In this document: piece by piece, positions 7,893 to 16,564 of the stretch
How the letters are laid out: the number at the start of each line of letters is the position of its first letter
How positions within the stretch are numbered: position 1 is the first letter of the stretch
Source of the DNA: MGNI01 sp964353875
GTDB lineage: Bacteria > Chloroflexota > Anaerolineae > Anaerolineales > E44-bin32
Direction of reading: 5' to 3'
DNA length: 49,593 bases
Assembly (NCBI GenBank): GCA_964353875.1
Contig: CAYGXU010000012.1
Span: forward strand, 1-49,593
Position numbers and translations under genes: made by a program
The notes under the pieces: model-generated
Told to the model about the DNA's origin: nothing
The model's input: the letters and a program-made list of their open reading frames with translations, nothing else
The model's database searches: none

Positions 7893-9554
7893 TTACAGAA
7901 AGGAGGGCATTTGATACTCTCCCCAAACATCCCGTAGCCGGTGACAGATCTCTCCCAAAGTGACATCGTTTTCCACGCATTCAATCAAGATAGGCAGGAG
8001 GTTCTCATCTTTTGAGGCGTCGTTCTCAAGCTGATCCAGAAGTCCACGACCATGCTGGGTGTCACGTCGGCTTCGGAGCGCCTGGAGACGTTCCCGTCGT
8101 GCCGCTTCTACGGCCGGATCCACTTGTAAGGGCGTGATATGGATCGCTTCCTCTTGTTTGAATGCATTCACGCCCACAACGATCTGTTCCCCGTTCTCAA
8201 TCGCTTTTTGCGCATGATATGCAGCCTCCTGGACCTCGACTTGAATGAAGCCATTTTCGATCGCGGCCTGTGCCCCACCAAGCTCATCGATTTGCTGGAG
8301 ATATCGGTTGGCAGCACATTCGATTTCATCGGTGAGTTGTTCGAGGGCATATGAACCAGCCAAGGGGTCGACCGTATCAGCAATGCCTGATTCGTGGGCA
8401 AGGATCTGTTGAGTGCGCAGGGCGATTCGAACAGCCTCCTCTGAAGGCAACCCTAAAGCTTCATCCATACTATTGGTGTGCAAGGACTGGGTGCCTCCTA
8501 ATACAGCCGCCAGGGCTTGGATGGTTACCCGGATGATGTTGTTTTCCGGTTGTTGCGCACTAAGGGTGGAGCCTGCAGTCTGCGTGTGGAGACGAAGTTG
8601 GCATGCTTTTGGATCTTGAACGCCAAAGTGATTACGCATGATGTTCGCCCATAAGCGCCGGGCGGCACGGAATTTAGCGACTTCTTCGAGAAAGTTATTA
8701 TGGCTGGCGAAGAAGAAGGTAATACGCGGGGCGAAGTCGTCGATTGCAAGCCCCGCCTTGAGGGCAGCCCCAACATAAGCGATAGCGTTGGCCAGGGTAA
8801 AAGCGATTTCTTGCACAGCGGAGGCGCCTGCCTCGCGAATATGGTAACCAGAGATGGAAATGGTGTTCCATTGAGGCAGATGTTCATGGCAGTATTGAAA
8901 AGTGTCCGTTATGAGTCGCATGGAGGGCGCAGGTGGAAAGATGTATGTTCCTCTGGCGATGTACTCTTTGAGGATATCATTTTGAATGGTGCCTCGCAGG
9001 TCTTTCAAGTCAGCACCTTGCCGCTTGGCGAGGGCGATGTACATTGCCAGAAAGACCGCAGCCGGGGCATTGATCGTCATACTGGTTGAAACACCGTCAA
9101 GAGGGATCCCCTCGAAAAGAGTCGTCATGTCCTCTAAGGAAGAGATCGAGACGCCTACTCTGCCAACCTCACCGATAGCGATCGGGTCATCCGCGTCGTA
9201 ACCGATTTGAGTGGGCAGGTCAAAGGCAACCGAGAGGCCGGTTTGGCCTTGTCCTAACAGGTATCGGAAGCGACGATTGGTTTCTTCGGCGGTGGCATAA
9301 CCGGCATACTGACGCATGGTCCACAACCGTCCGCGATACATGGTCGGATGAAGACCTCGTGTGAAAGGATAATCCCCCGGAAACCCTAATCTTTCAAAAT
9401 AATCCGGATCGGGATCCTGAGGCATGTACAATCGCTCCAGAGGGATCCCGGAAGACGTGGCAAATGATGGCTTTCGTTCCTGCATATGTTGAAGGGATCG
9501 TGCCATGATTTCCGCTTCCCATTTATGATACATCTCTTTAAGAGACAAGTTCAT
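7893..9554 (-). CDS. Methylmalonyl-CoA mutase large (alpha) subunit
   Basis: A 553-residue B12-dependent mutase barrel subunit, paralogous to the one at 1644-3323. Its substrate-setting residues are Tyr83 (RQYAGYA) and Arg201 (IARGTYIF), equivalent to Tyr89 and Arg207 of methylmalonyl-CoA mutase; the catalytic His is His238 in SISGYHIREAG. It should isomerise (R)-methylmalonyl-CoA to succinyl-CoA. Like its paralogue it lacks the cobalamin-binding domain and must pair with a separate small subunit not encoded here. It is the last gene of the carboxylase operon, 14 bases after the CYTH gene. The start ATG at 9554 is preceded by AAAGGAGCGAGG. One conserved serine of the YDSD block is Ala here (GYDADDP). 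Confidence 0.93.
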   Translation of the reverse strand: MNLSLKEMYHKWEAEIMARSLQHMQERKPSFATSSGIPLERLYMPQDPDPDYFERLGFPGDYPFTRGLHPTMYRGRLWTMRQYAGYATAEETNRRFRYLLGQGQTGLSVAFDLPTQIGYDADDPIAIGEVGRVGVSISSLEDMTTLFEGIPLDGVSTSMTINAPAAVFLAMYIALAKRQGADLKDLRGTIQNDILKEYIARGTYIFPPAPSMRLITDTFQYCHEHLPQWNTISISGYHIREAGASAVQEIAFTLANAIAYVGAALKAGLAIDDFAPRITFFFASHNNFLEEVAKFRAARRLWANIMRNHFGVQDPKACQLRLHTQTAGSTLSAQQPENNIIRVTIQALAAVLGGTQSLHTNSMDEALGLPSEEAVRIALRTQQILAHESGIADTVDPLAGSYALEQLTDEIECAANRYLQQIDELGGAQAAIENGFIQVEVQEAAYHAQKAIENGEQIVVGVNAFKQEEAIHITPLQVDPAVEAARRERLQALRSRRDTQHGRGLLDQLENDASKDENLLPILIECVENDVTLGEICHRLRDVWGEYQMPSFL

Positions 9555-9568
9555 CGTCCTCGCTCCTT

Positions 9569-10186
9569 TCAGCCTTCCTCCTGATAAGCATCCTGTACGC
9601 CTAAATCTTCAGGAGTCACCGGGTCAATTTTAGAGAAGAGGTCGAATGTAGCATCCGAGAAGGGCAGATTGCGTTCCATTTTTAGGCGATTGAAAAGCTC
9701 AAGGTAGGTCTGATCGATGCGTCGTTCCCATACAAGATTCAACTGCGAAGTAGCAAATTGAACGTCGGCAATGGAAGAACCTTCGATTTCAACGAAGTCT
9801 CCAAAGGGGAGTTGGTCCAACGTGATTTCGATCTCTCCTAAGTGGAACACTTGTCGATATTTTTCATAAACTTGTGTAATTTCGAAACCGAGCGCTTCCA
9901 ATAGTGCCCTGGTTTTTTTGCTCTGCTCGACCTCGATCTCAATCTCCTGTCGAACTTCCGGTCGATCGATTCTGCGTTTATAGGTCAGACGCACGCCATC
10001 ATCCTCTCGAACCCGAAGGATTTCTCCATTTGAAGCCAAACGGCCATCTGGAGTGTCAAAGCGCCAGTTCCGTTCTGAAGAGCGCTCTCGAACACAGTGT
10101 GCTCCAAGTTTGAGCAACCGTTCTCGGATGGGCGCCAGATGCAGCAAGAAGAATTTGGCTTCGATTTCTGTATCATTCCTGGACAT
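9569..10186 (-). CDS. CYTH domain protein (class IV adenylate cyclase/thiamine triphosphatase superfamily)
   Basis: A 205-residue CYTH (triphosphate tunnel) protein. The N-terminal ExExK signature is present as EIEAKF (Glu7, Glu9, Lys11). Further tunnel residues include the WRFDTPD and RVREDDGVRLTYKRR strands, EIEIEVEQ, KYRQVF and EITLDQLPFGDFVEIEG. Family members bind triphosphate compounds with divalent metal: CyaB makes cAMP, ThTPase cleaves thiamine triphosphate, others cleave polyphosphate. Sequence alone does not decide which. It lies 3 bases after the biotin-carrier gene and 14 before the mutase gene, so it is clearly in the operon, an unexpected place for a CYTH gene. Confidence 0.85.
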   Translation of the reverse strand: MSRNDTEIEAKFFLLHLAPIRERLLKLGAHCVRERSSERNWRFDTPDGRLASNGEILRVREDDGVRLTYKRRIDRPEVRQEIEIEVEQSKKTRALLEALGFEITQVYEKYRQVFHLGEIEITLDQLPFGDFVEIEGSSIADVQFATSQLNLVWERRIDQTYLELFNRLKMERNLPFSDATFDLFSKIDPVTPEDLGVQDAYQEEG

Positions 10187-10189
10187 ATT

Positions 10190-10696
10190 TTACCCAACCG
10201 TAAGTAAGATTTGATTCTGTTCCACTCGTTCGCCTACTTTCACTCGAATACTACGGATGATCCCTTCCTGGGGTGCGCGAATCTCATTTTGCATCTTCAT
10301 CGATTCGAGCACAATCAACTGATCACCACTGGAGACAGATTGCCCCTCCATGACGCTAACCTCGATCACCATACCTGGCATTGGGGATTTCAGATGGGAT
10401 TCGCCGGTAATGGTGAGTTGAGCATCTGTCGCTTGTCGTAAGTGATGTTGACGTTCCTCCTCCACTTTAACCAGATAGTGTTGCCCTCGCAGGTGGATTT
10501 CAACTCCATGATCATACGGTTGAACAAGGGCTTCATAGGATTGCCCATCAAGTAATAAGGAAAAAATTGGCTGCTCCACAACTGAGCAAAAATCAACCAA
10601 ATGACACTTTCCTTGGAGGATCAGGTTTCCATCCGGATTTATCTCAATTTCATATTTTTGATCTCCAATGGACGCGATATATCTCACCCTACTCAC
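10190..10696 (-). CDS. Biotin carboxyl carrier protein of acyl-CoA carboxylase
   Basis: A 168-residue biotin carrier with a C-terminal biotinyl/lipoyl domain. The biotinylation site is ESMKM with Lys134, 34 residues from the C terminus, the normal distance; Ser replaces the more frequent Ala before MKM, a variant I have seen in single-domain carriers. The N-terminal half is a predicted beta-rich linker region (SLLLDGQSYEALVQPYDHGV). It starts at GTG with GGTGAG just upstream. It would carry CO2-biotin between the biotin carboxylase (10742-12250) and carboxyltransferase (13093-14643) subunits, and is the substrate of BirA at 32207-33010. Confidence 0.9.
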   Translation of the reverse strand: MSRVRYIASIGDQKYEIEINPDGNLILQGKCHLVDFCSVVEQPIFSLLLDGQSYEALVQPYDHGVEIHLRGQHYLVKVEEERQHHLRQATDAQLTITGESHLKSPMPGMVIEVSVMEGQSVSSGDQLIVLESMKMQNEIRAPQEGIIRSIRVKVGERVEQNQILLTVG

Positions 10697-10741
10697 CTCA
10701 CCTTGGGCAGCGAAGTTATTCTTTACGCCTTAAGGATGACT

Positions 10742-12250
10742 TCATCGATGAAATCCTTTCCCTCGTCCCAGCCATTTCCACTGACGATTCGCTTGTCGAG
10801 ATGGCCGCGCGATGTAGGAAGATTTCTGGCTCTGTTGATGCTCGATCAAGGTAGCGATGATGGCCGCGATTTCTGTTAAATCCCCTCTGTTATCCTGCAC
10901 CTCATCCATGGAGAATTGCTCTTCGACAAAACGAGTGTCGTATACGCCGAAGAGAAAGGCCTCAGACGCAAGGATCTTTTGGTGGAAGGGGATGGTAGTT
11001 TTTACTCCCAATACGCGGTATTCCTCTAATGCTCGTCGCATCCGCACGATGGCTTCCTCTCTGGTCTCACCCCAACAAATTAATTTAGAAATGAGTGAAT
11101 CGTAATAGGTGGAGATCTCCAGGCCAGCGTGGACACCAGTGTCAACCCGAACCCCGGGTCCGGTGGGTAAAATGTGTTTGTTGATCCGACCAGTGGATGG
11201 CATAAAAAGATTGTAGGGATCCTCGGCATTGATCCGGCATTCGATCGCCCAGCCCTTAAGTTGGATCTGCTCCTGTGTCATACAAAGCTTTTCCCCGCTG
11301 GCGATGCGGATCTGTTCTTTGACGATATCCAGGCCAGTAACGCATTCCGTTACCGGATGTTCAACTTGCAGGCGGGTATTCATCTCAAGGAAGTAAAAAT
11401 TATGTTGATGATCAAGAAGGAATTCAATCGTCCCTGCATTCAGGTAATCCACTGCCTTGGCGACCTTGCAGGCCAGATTCCCCATTTTGGAGCGCAGATC
11501 CGCGTTCAAGATGGGGGAGGGGGATTCTTCGAGCAACTTTTGATGACGCCTTTGCAGGGAGCACTCGCGCTCGCCCAAATGAATCACATTTCCATGCATA
11601 TCGGCTAAGATTTGAAACTCGACATGTCTGGCAGCCGGGATGACTTTTTCCAGGTATACATTGCCATTCCCAAAGGCAGATTCGGCTTCTTGTCTGGCGG
11701 CATGGAGTAGGCGGGGCAGTTCATTTGAACTTTGGACCTCGCGCATCCCTTTCCCACCCCCTCCAGCTGTGGCTTTGACCAGCAATGGAAAGCCCACTAT
11801 GGGTGCAATTGAGAGGATCTCCTCATCCCTGAGATTTCCTTCTCCCTCTGTTCCTGGGACAACAGGGACTCCTGCCGCCGCCGCCGTCGCACGTGCGATG
11901 GCTTTGTCCCCCATGGCAGCGATGGCGCTCGCACGTGGGCCGATGAAGATCAAGCCGGCTTCTTCCGTTTGATGAGCGAAATCATCTCGCTCTGCCAGAA
12001 AACCGTAACCGGGATGGATCGCTTGCGCGCCACATGTGTTGGCAATGGCGATAATTTTATCTGCACGCAAATAGGATTCACGCGAAATCGCGGGGCCAAG
12101 AAGGTAGGCTTCATCCGCATAGCGCACATGGGGAGCTTCACGATCGGCTTCGGAGAAAACGGCAACCGTCTTCAACCCCAATTCGCGACAGGCGCGAATA
12201 ATCCGTACAGCAATCTCGCCCCGGTTGGCGATGAGAACTTTACTAAACAT
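10742..12250 (-). CDS. accC: Acyl-CoA carboxylase, biotin carboxylase subunit
   Basis: A biotin carboxylase of about 502 residues that ATP-dependently carboxylates the carrier-bound biotin. It starts MFSKVLIANRGEIAVRIIRA, then contains the ATP-grasp glycine loop ATAGGGGKGMR, the EKVIPAARHVEFQILAD block and the active-site strand FLEMNTRLQVEHPVTE. ATG 12250 is preferred over the upstream ATG 12298 because GGAG precedes it and the conserved N terminus begins there. The start overlaps the stop of the upstream hydrolase gene by 8 bases, indicating translational coupling. A C-terminal tail of about 30 residues after the carboxylase domain is basic and not conserved as far as I can judge. Confidence 0.93.
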   Translation of the reverse strand: MFSKVLIANRGEIAVRIIRACRELGLKTVAVFSEADREAPHVRYADEAYLLGPAISRESYLRADKIIAIANTCGAQAIHPGYGFLAERDDFAHQTEEAGLIFIGPRASAIAAMGDKAIARATAAAAGVPVVPGTEGEGNLRDEEILSIAPIVGFPLLVKATAGGGGKGMREVQSSNELPRLLHAARQEAESAFGNGNVYLEKVIPAARHVEFQILADMHGNVIHLGERECSLQRRHQKLLEESPSPILNADLRSKMGNLACKVAKAVDYLNAGTIEFLLDHQHNFYFLEMNTRLQVEHPVTECVTGLDIVKEQIRIASGEKLCMTQEQIQLKGWAIECRINAEDPYNLFMPSTGRINKHILPTGPGVRVDTGVHAGLEISTYYDSLISKLICWGETREEAIVRMRRALEEYRVLGVKTTIPFHQKILASEAFLFGVYDTRFVEEQFSMDEVQDNRGDLTEIAAIIATLIEHQQSQKSSYIARPSRQANRQWKWLGRGKGFHR

Positions 12251-13082
12251 CCCCATTCTCCAGCAAATTCTTATCCACGCTGGGAAATGATCGATCATTA
12301 TTTTTTAAGAAGGCCAGAACCCGTTGATTGAACGCTCCCGGGATTTCATGTGGAGGCATGTGACCAACGCCAGGAATGAGCCAGAGGGAGGATCCTTTGA
12401 TGCCGGAAGCGATATCGCGCGCATGTTGGGCTGTGGCGTGTTCATCCTCTTCACCCTGGATGACCAGAGTTGGACATCGCACCCTGGACAATTCATCTCT
12501 CAGCTCGAGGGTGATAAATCCGTGCCGTAGCCAACATGAAAGCCACGCTTTGACCAAATCCTGCGCTCGGTTGCCATGTTCGTGCTTCAAGGCGGCGCTG
12601 AATGGAGGGATCGCTGCAGCGGCTTCGATCGAGCTAAGTTCGCCTGCCATCTTGGGCTCAACATAGATATGCGCTGCAACCAGGATCATTTTTATCACCC
12701 GATGAGGATGGTCAGCTGCCAGGATGATTGCGATCGAACCACCATCACTGTGACCGAGGAAGCATGCTTTGTCGACGCCAAGCACATCGAGTAATGCGAT
12801 CGTCTCCTGGGCGTCTTGATGTAAGAATCGGGGTGCGAATTCGGGTCGTGGGTCAGAACGTCCGTACCCCCAACGGTCGAAAGTCAACACTTGCCAACCA
12901 GCGTGGACGAAGATGGGGATCTGCCGTTTCCAAGAGCGGGCTGAACCGAGGCCATGATGCATGCAGACTACGATTGGACCTTCCTCGGGTCCATACCTTT
13001 CCCAATAAAGTTTATGGCCATTCACTTCAAAATACCCCGAGGATTGGGGGACTGAGCTTAAAGGCATTGGGTTTATTGCCAT
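12243..13082 (-). CDS. Alpha/beta hydrolase embedded in the carboxylase operon
   Basis: An alpha/beta hydrolase of about 279 residues. It shows the oxyanion block VCMHHGLGSARSWKRQ, FDRWGYGRSD, the nucleophile elbow FLGHSDGGSIA, the acid in VIQGEEDEHA and the catalytic His in IPGVGHMPPHEIP. The substrate is unknown; a thioesterase or lactonase-type role linked to acyl-CoA turnover is only inference from context. The frame is open back to 13163, but that would overlap pccB by 71 bases; ATG 13082, beside GAGGTG, is the likeliest start, with ATG 13067 an alternative. It ends over the start of the biotin carboxylase gene. Confidence 0.82.
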   Translation of the reverse strand: MAINPMPLSSVPQSSGYFEVNGHKLYWERYGPEEGPIVVCMHHGLGSARSWKRQIPIFVHAGWQVLTFDRWGYGRSDPRPEFAPRFLHQDAQETIALLDVLGVDKACFLGHSDGGSIAIILAADHPHRVIKMILVAAHIYVEPKMAGELSSIEAAAAIPPFSAALKHEHGNRAQDLVKAWLSCWLRHGFITLELRDELSRVRCPTLVIQGEEDEHATAQHARDIASGIKGSSLWLIPGVGHMPPHEIPGAFNQRVLAFLKNNDRSFPSVDKNLLENGDV

Positions 13083-13092
13083 CACCTCACTA

Positions 13093-14643
13093 TCAAAGCG
13101 GGATATTACCATGTTTTTTGGGCGGGTTCTCATCGCGTTTGTTGGAGAGCATCTCCAAGGCATTGATCAGTCGGCGTCGCGTATAGCGAGGTTCAATGAT
13201 GTCATCCAGATAGCCGTGTGAGGCCGCCACATAAGGATTAGCAAATTTCTCACGATATTCGGAGACTAATTCGGCTTTGCGAGTTTCGGGATCCGCCTCT
13301 TCTCCCAGTTCACGGCGGAAGATGATGTTGACCGCTCCTTCGGGTCCCATCACCGCTAGCTCGGCGCTTGGCCAGGCCAAATTAAGATCGCCACGGATGT
13401 GTTTGGAAGACATCACATCGTATGCACCGCCATAGGCTTTACGGGTGATGATGGTGATCTTAGGGACGGTGGCCTCGCAGAAGGCGTAAAGCAATTTCGC
13501 TCCATGCCGAATAATGCCCCCATGTTCTTGAGAGGTCCCTGGGAGAAAACCGGGGACATCGACAAAGGTGATAAGCGGCAGATTGAAGGCATCGCAAAAA
13601 CGGACGAAACGTGCGGCCTTATCTGAGGAGTTGATATCTAATACACCGGCCAAAATAGCAGGTTGGTTAGCGACAATGCCGACACTGTGACCTCCCAAAC
13701 GTGCGAATCCTACGAGTATATTCGGCGCATAATGCTCTTGGATCTCCAAGCACTCACCACGATCCACCACCATTCGAATCACATTACGCCTCTCATACGG
13801 CTTGCTAGGATCCTCGGGGACGATGTGATCCAACGCTCTTTCGGCTCGTAGAGGGTCATCCGTACTTGAAATGAAGGGTGGATCCTCGAGGTTGTTTTGG
13901 GGCAAATAGCAAAGCAGCGAGCGGATCTTCGTGAGGCAGTCTACTTCATTTTCTGCCATGTAATGACATACGCCTGAAGTAGTGGCGTGAACATCCGCCC
14001 CGCCTAACTGCTCAAAATCCACATCCTCATGGGTCACAGTGCGAACGACATCCGGACCAGTGACGAACATGTAGGAAGAGCGTTGGACCATGAAGATGAA
14101 ATCCGTCAACGCAGGCGAGTAGACCGCTCCTCCGGCGCAGGGTCCCATGATGGCGCTGATTTGAGGGATGACGCCTGAGGCGAGGGTGTTACGCAAGAAG
14201 ATTTCTGCATAAGCTCCGAGCGAGACCACTCCCTCTTGGATGCGCGCTCCGCCGGAATCATTGAGCCCGATGATCGGGGCGCCGTTTTTTAAAGCCATGT
14301 CCATGATTTTGCATACTTTCTCAGCATGCACTTCGCCCAGGCTGCCGCCGAACACGGTGAAGTCCTGTGAAAAGATATAAACAAGACGCCCTTCAATCGT
14401 CCCCCAACCGGTTACAACGCTATCGCACAGGTATTTGCGTTTATCCAGATCGAAATCGTGCGTCCGATGGGTGACAAACATATCGGTCTCATGAAAAGAG
14501 CCGTGGTCAAGAAGAACTTCCAATCGTTCGCGCGCTGTCAATCTGCTGCGTTCATGCTGAACTTTGATTTTTTCCGGGCCGCCACCTTGGAATGCCTCTT
14601 GGCGCAACCTCTCAAGCTGATCGATCTTCGCCGACCTGTTCAT
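13093..14643 (-). CDS. pccB: Propionyl-CoA carboxylase, carboxyltransferase (beta) subunit
   Basis: A 516-residue carboxyltransferase with two crotonase-like halves. It starts MNRSAKIDQLERLRQEAF and shows FSQDFTVFGGSLGEVHAEK, LNDSGGARIQEGV, GPCAGGAVYSPALTDF and in the C-terminal half VDVPGFLPGTSQEHGGIIRH and TRKAYGGAYDVMSSKH. The Asp in GGAYDVM corresponds to the residue tied to propionyl-CoA preference in actinobacterial PccB (established knowledge), and the C terminus PPKKHGNIPL is typical of PccB. It transfers CO2 from biotin to propionyl-CoA, giving (S)-methylmalonyl-CoA. AAGGAGGAG gives a strong ribosome site; the start overlaps the stop of the upstream membrane-protein gene (TGATG). Confidence 0.94.
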   Translation of the reverse strand: MNRSAKIDQLERLRQEAFQGGGPEKIKVQHERSRLTARERLEVLLDHGSFHETDMFVTHRTHDFDLDKRKYLCDSVVTGWGTIEGRLVYIFSQDFTVFGGSLGEVHAEKVCKIMDMALKNGAPIIGLNDSGGARIQEGVVSLGAYAEIFLRNTLASGVIPQISAIMGPCAGGAVYSPALTDFIFMVQRSSYMFVTGPDVVRTVTHEDVDFEQLGGADVHATTSGVCHYMAENEVDCLTKIRSLLCYLPQNNLEDPPFISSTDDPLRAERALDHIVPEDPSKPYERRNVIRMVVDRGECLEIQEHYAPNILVGFARLGGHSVGIVANQPAILAGVLDINSSDKAARFVRFCDAFNLPLITFVDVPGFLPGTSQEHGGIIRHGAKLLYAFCEATVPKITIITRKAYGGAYDVMSSKHIRGDLNLAWPSAELAVMGPEGAVNIIFRRELGEEADPETRKAELVSEYREKFANPYVAASHGYLDDIIEPRYTRRRLINALEMLSNKRDENPPKKHGNIPL

Positions 14644-15071
14644 CACTCCTCCTTTCGAAGATAGCCTCGTATTTGGGGGCGTTCCAGGCTCCAAAAAATG
14701 AAGGTTAGTCCGCAAATAGTGATCACCAGCGAGAATGGCCAGCTTCCAAGGGCGTACTCCGCTCGAACCAGAAAGAGCTTATTAGCCCAATACCAGATGG
14801 CATATGCAAGACTCCCCCAGCGTAAAACATGAGCTGCCCAGTTTCTCCTCAGTAGAAAACCGATGACTATAACGGCGCCCAAAATACCCCAAGATGCGCC
14901 AGTTATTGAAAAATACCAGATGGGCACAGTCAGGGGTAGGGGGGGCATCCCGAAGCTCAATGCCATTCGAATGAAGTAGAGCACCGAGAAAATGGAGGCT
15001 CCGATCAAAATCCATGTGATGGTTTGAGGACGTGAATTAGATTTCAAGAGTAATCTTCCCCGATTGTTCAC
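14643..15071 (-). CDS. Small integral membrane protein in the carboxylase operon
   Basis: An unrecognised 142-residue protein with four predicted membrane helices (around residues 18-38, 50-72, 84-101 and 107-127) and short charged ends. It overlaps the 3' end of the zinc dehydrogenase gene by 35 bases and its stop codon shares one base with the pccB start, so it is tightly built into the operon. No catalytic motif is visible. Function unknown. Confidence 0.7.
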   Translation of the reverse strand: MNNRGRLLLKSNSRPQTITWILIGASIFSVLYFIRMALSFGMPPLPLTVPIWYFSITGASWGILGAVIVIGFLLRRNWAAHVLRWGSLAYAIWYWANKLFLVRAEYALGSWPFSLVITICGLTFIFWSLERPQIRGYLRKEE

Positions 15072-16068
15072 CGCTAGCCAATCGTTTTTGCGCTTCAGCT
15101 GCCTTCGCGAGTGGGTAACTTCGATCGATCACTGGTTTCAAAATGCCTTCGAAGACTAATTGCATCACGCGACTAAAATCCTTTTGGGTTCCCATGGTGG
15201 AACCGATGATGGTCAGATGCTTGCCAAAGATATAGCGATTATCTATCTCGAAGATCGGCCCACCCGTATTCCCCACAGTCAGGATACGCCCTCCCTTTCT
15301 TGCCGCACGCAGACTCATCGGCATACTTCCCGCACCGACATTATCAACCACAACATCGACCCCTTGCTTGTTCGTCGCCGAATAGACGCCCTCTGACCAG
15401 TCGGCCTCCTGGGAACGATCGATGAGGACATCCGCGCCGAGGGATTCTGCCAGGGAACATTTTTGTCGATTCGACCCCACCACATAGACCTTCGCCCCGA
15501 TGTACTTGGCAACTTGAATACTGGCGGTGTTCACCCCACCGGAAGCGCCGACGATCAGGACGCTTTCACCCGCCTGCACTTGACCGCGCGTTACCAGTGA
15601 ATGCCAGGCGCTGTGAAAGACCAGTCCTGCCGCCGCAGCAGGGGCATAATCAAAATGCCGCGGCATCTTTAGAACATTTCGGGAAGGCACGACGACATGT
15701 TCAGCATAGGTCCCTTTCAGTGTCTCTCCCAGCAGGTGCCAATCACGACAGAGATTGTCTTTGCCGGAGATGCATACGGAGCAGTGTCCACAACTGATAC
15801 TGGCATTGATCACGACGCGATCTCCAGCGGAGATGTCAGTGACGCCTACCCCAACAGCCGAGACCTCGCCGGCGCCATCGGCTCCAGGGATGTGAGGTAG
15901 ACTCAGGTTCAGACCGGGCCAACCCTCACGAACCCACAGATCAGCGCGATTGAGGGCCGCTGCTCTCAGCTGAACTTGAACCTCGCCTTCCGCGGGTTGG
16001 GGTGGTTCAATTTCCCCGTATTCGAGAACCTCTGGACCCCCATGCTGAATGAAATATACAGCTTTCAT
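15037..16068 (-). CDS. Zinc-binding medium-chain dehydrogenase/quinone oxidoreductase
   Basis: A 343-residue medium-chain dehydrogenase/reductase. Residues 1-150 form the GroES-like domain, with a structural zinc lobe of four cysteines (Cys93, Cys96, Cys99, Cys107 in SCGHCSVCISGKDNLC). The catalytic-zinc Cys and the GHE motif of alcohol dehydrogenases are absent (NRADLWV and GADGAGE instead), so a zinc-independent quinone or enoyl reductase type is more likely than alcohol oxidation. The NAD(P) site is VLIVGASGGVNTASI. It is the first gene of the eight-gene operon ending with methylmalonyl-CoA mutase. The substrate is not shown by the sequence; an acyl-CoA or crotonyl-type substrate would fit the context. 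Confidence 0.85.
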   Translation of the reverse strand: MKAVYFIQHGGPEVLEYGEIEPPQPAEGEVQVQLRAAALNRADLWVREGWPGLNLSLPHIPGADGAGEVSAVGVGVTDISAGDRVVINASISCGHCSVCISGKDNLCRDWHLLGETLKGTYAEHVVVPSRNVLKMPRHFDYAPAAAAGLVFHSAWHSLVTRGQVQAGESVLIVGASGGVNTASIQVAKYIGAKVYVVGSNRQKCSLAESLGADVLIDRSQEADWSEGVYSATNKQGVDVVVDNVGAGSMPMSLRAARKGGRILTVGNTGGPIFEIDNRYIFGKHLTIIGSTMGTQKDFSRVMQLVFEGILKPVIDRSYPLAKAAEAQKRLASGEQSGKITLEI

Positions 16069-16564
16069 GGACAGCCCCGATAACGTGAATTTGGATGAGA
16101 AGGAACGCCAATCTTTTGTCTTCCGCTCATGGTGTAATTGTGAGATGAACTGGATTACCGGGTACCGATTTCGTCAAATGGATCGATGAAGATATCCCCA
16201 CGAAAGGTCAGGACTTGGTGTTGAAATAAGCCAGCCCAAAAGGTTAGGTAGATTGTATCACTGCTCCTGTTCTGCTCGAGCATCTATTCATCCAGGATAT
16301 AAGCTTGATTGAATCCTATTTCCGGATTATGAGACGCGCGGTTCTCTTCAGTGGGAAGTTCTTTGGCTACATTTCCATTTAAAATGATGCAAAAAGCGGC
16401 TAATCAATTCATGTGTTTTCCCGAGCGATACAAATCCTATCATAACTACGGACAGATCGGTGGCGAAGAAAGCCGCAAAATAAAATGGTCCTGCCATGGT
16501 TCCATATATCCCAGCCAAACGGCAAAAGTGGATACGACATTTTCTGGTCAATATGAAGATTTGC
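16069..16564. other. Intergenic region upstream of the carboxylase operon
   Basis: These 496 bases lie between the start of the dehydrogenase gene and the stop of the glycosyltransferase gene. The operon promoter should be here, but I find no convincing pair of -35 and -10 elements. On the minus strand a 49-codon frame (ATG near 16497, starting MAGPFYFAAFFATDLSV) encodes one hydrophobic segment and a basic tail; it has no clear ribosome site and is not called as a gene. Confidence 0.4.

Noticed and set aside
10190..10696. Biotin site ESMKM instead of EAMKM as an anomaly
   Set aside because: Ser at this place occurs in other single-domain biotin carriers; Lys position and distance to the C terminus are normal.
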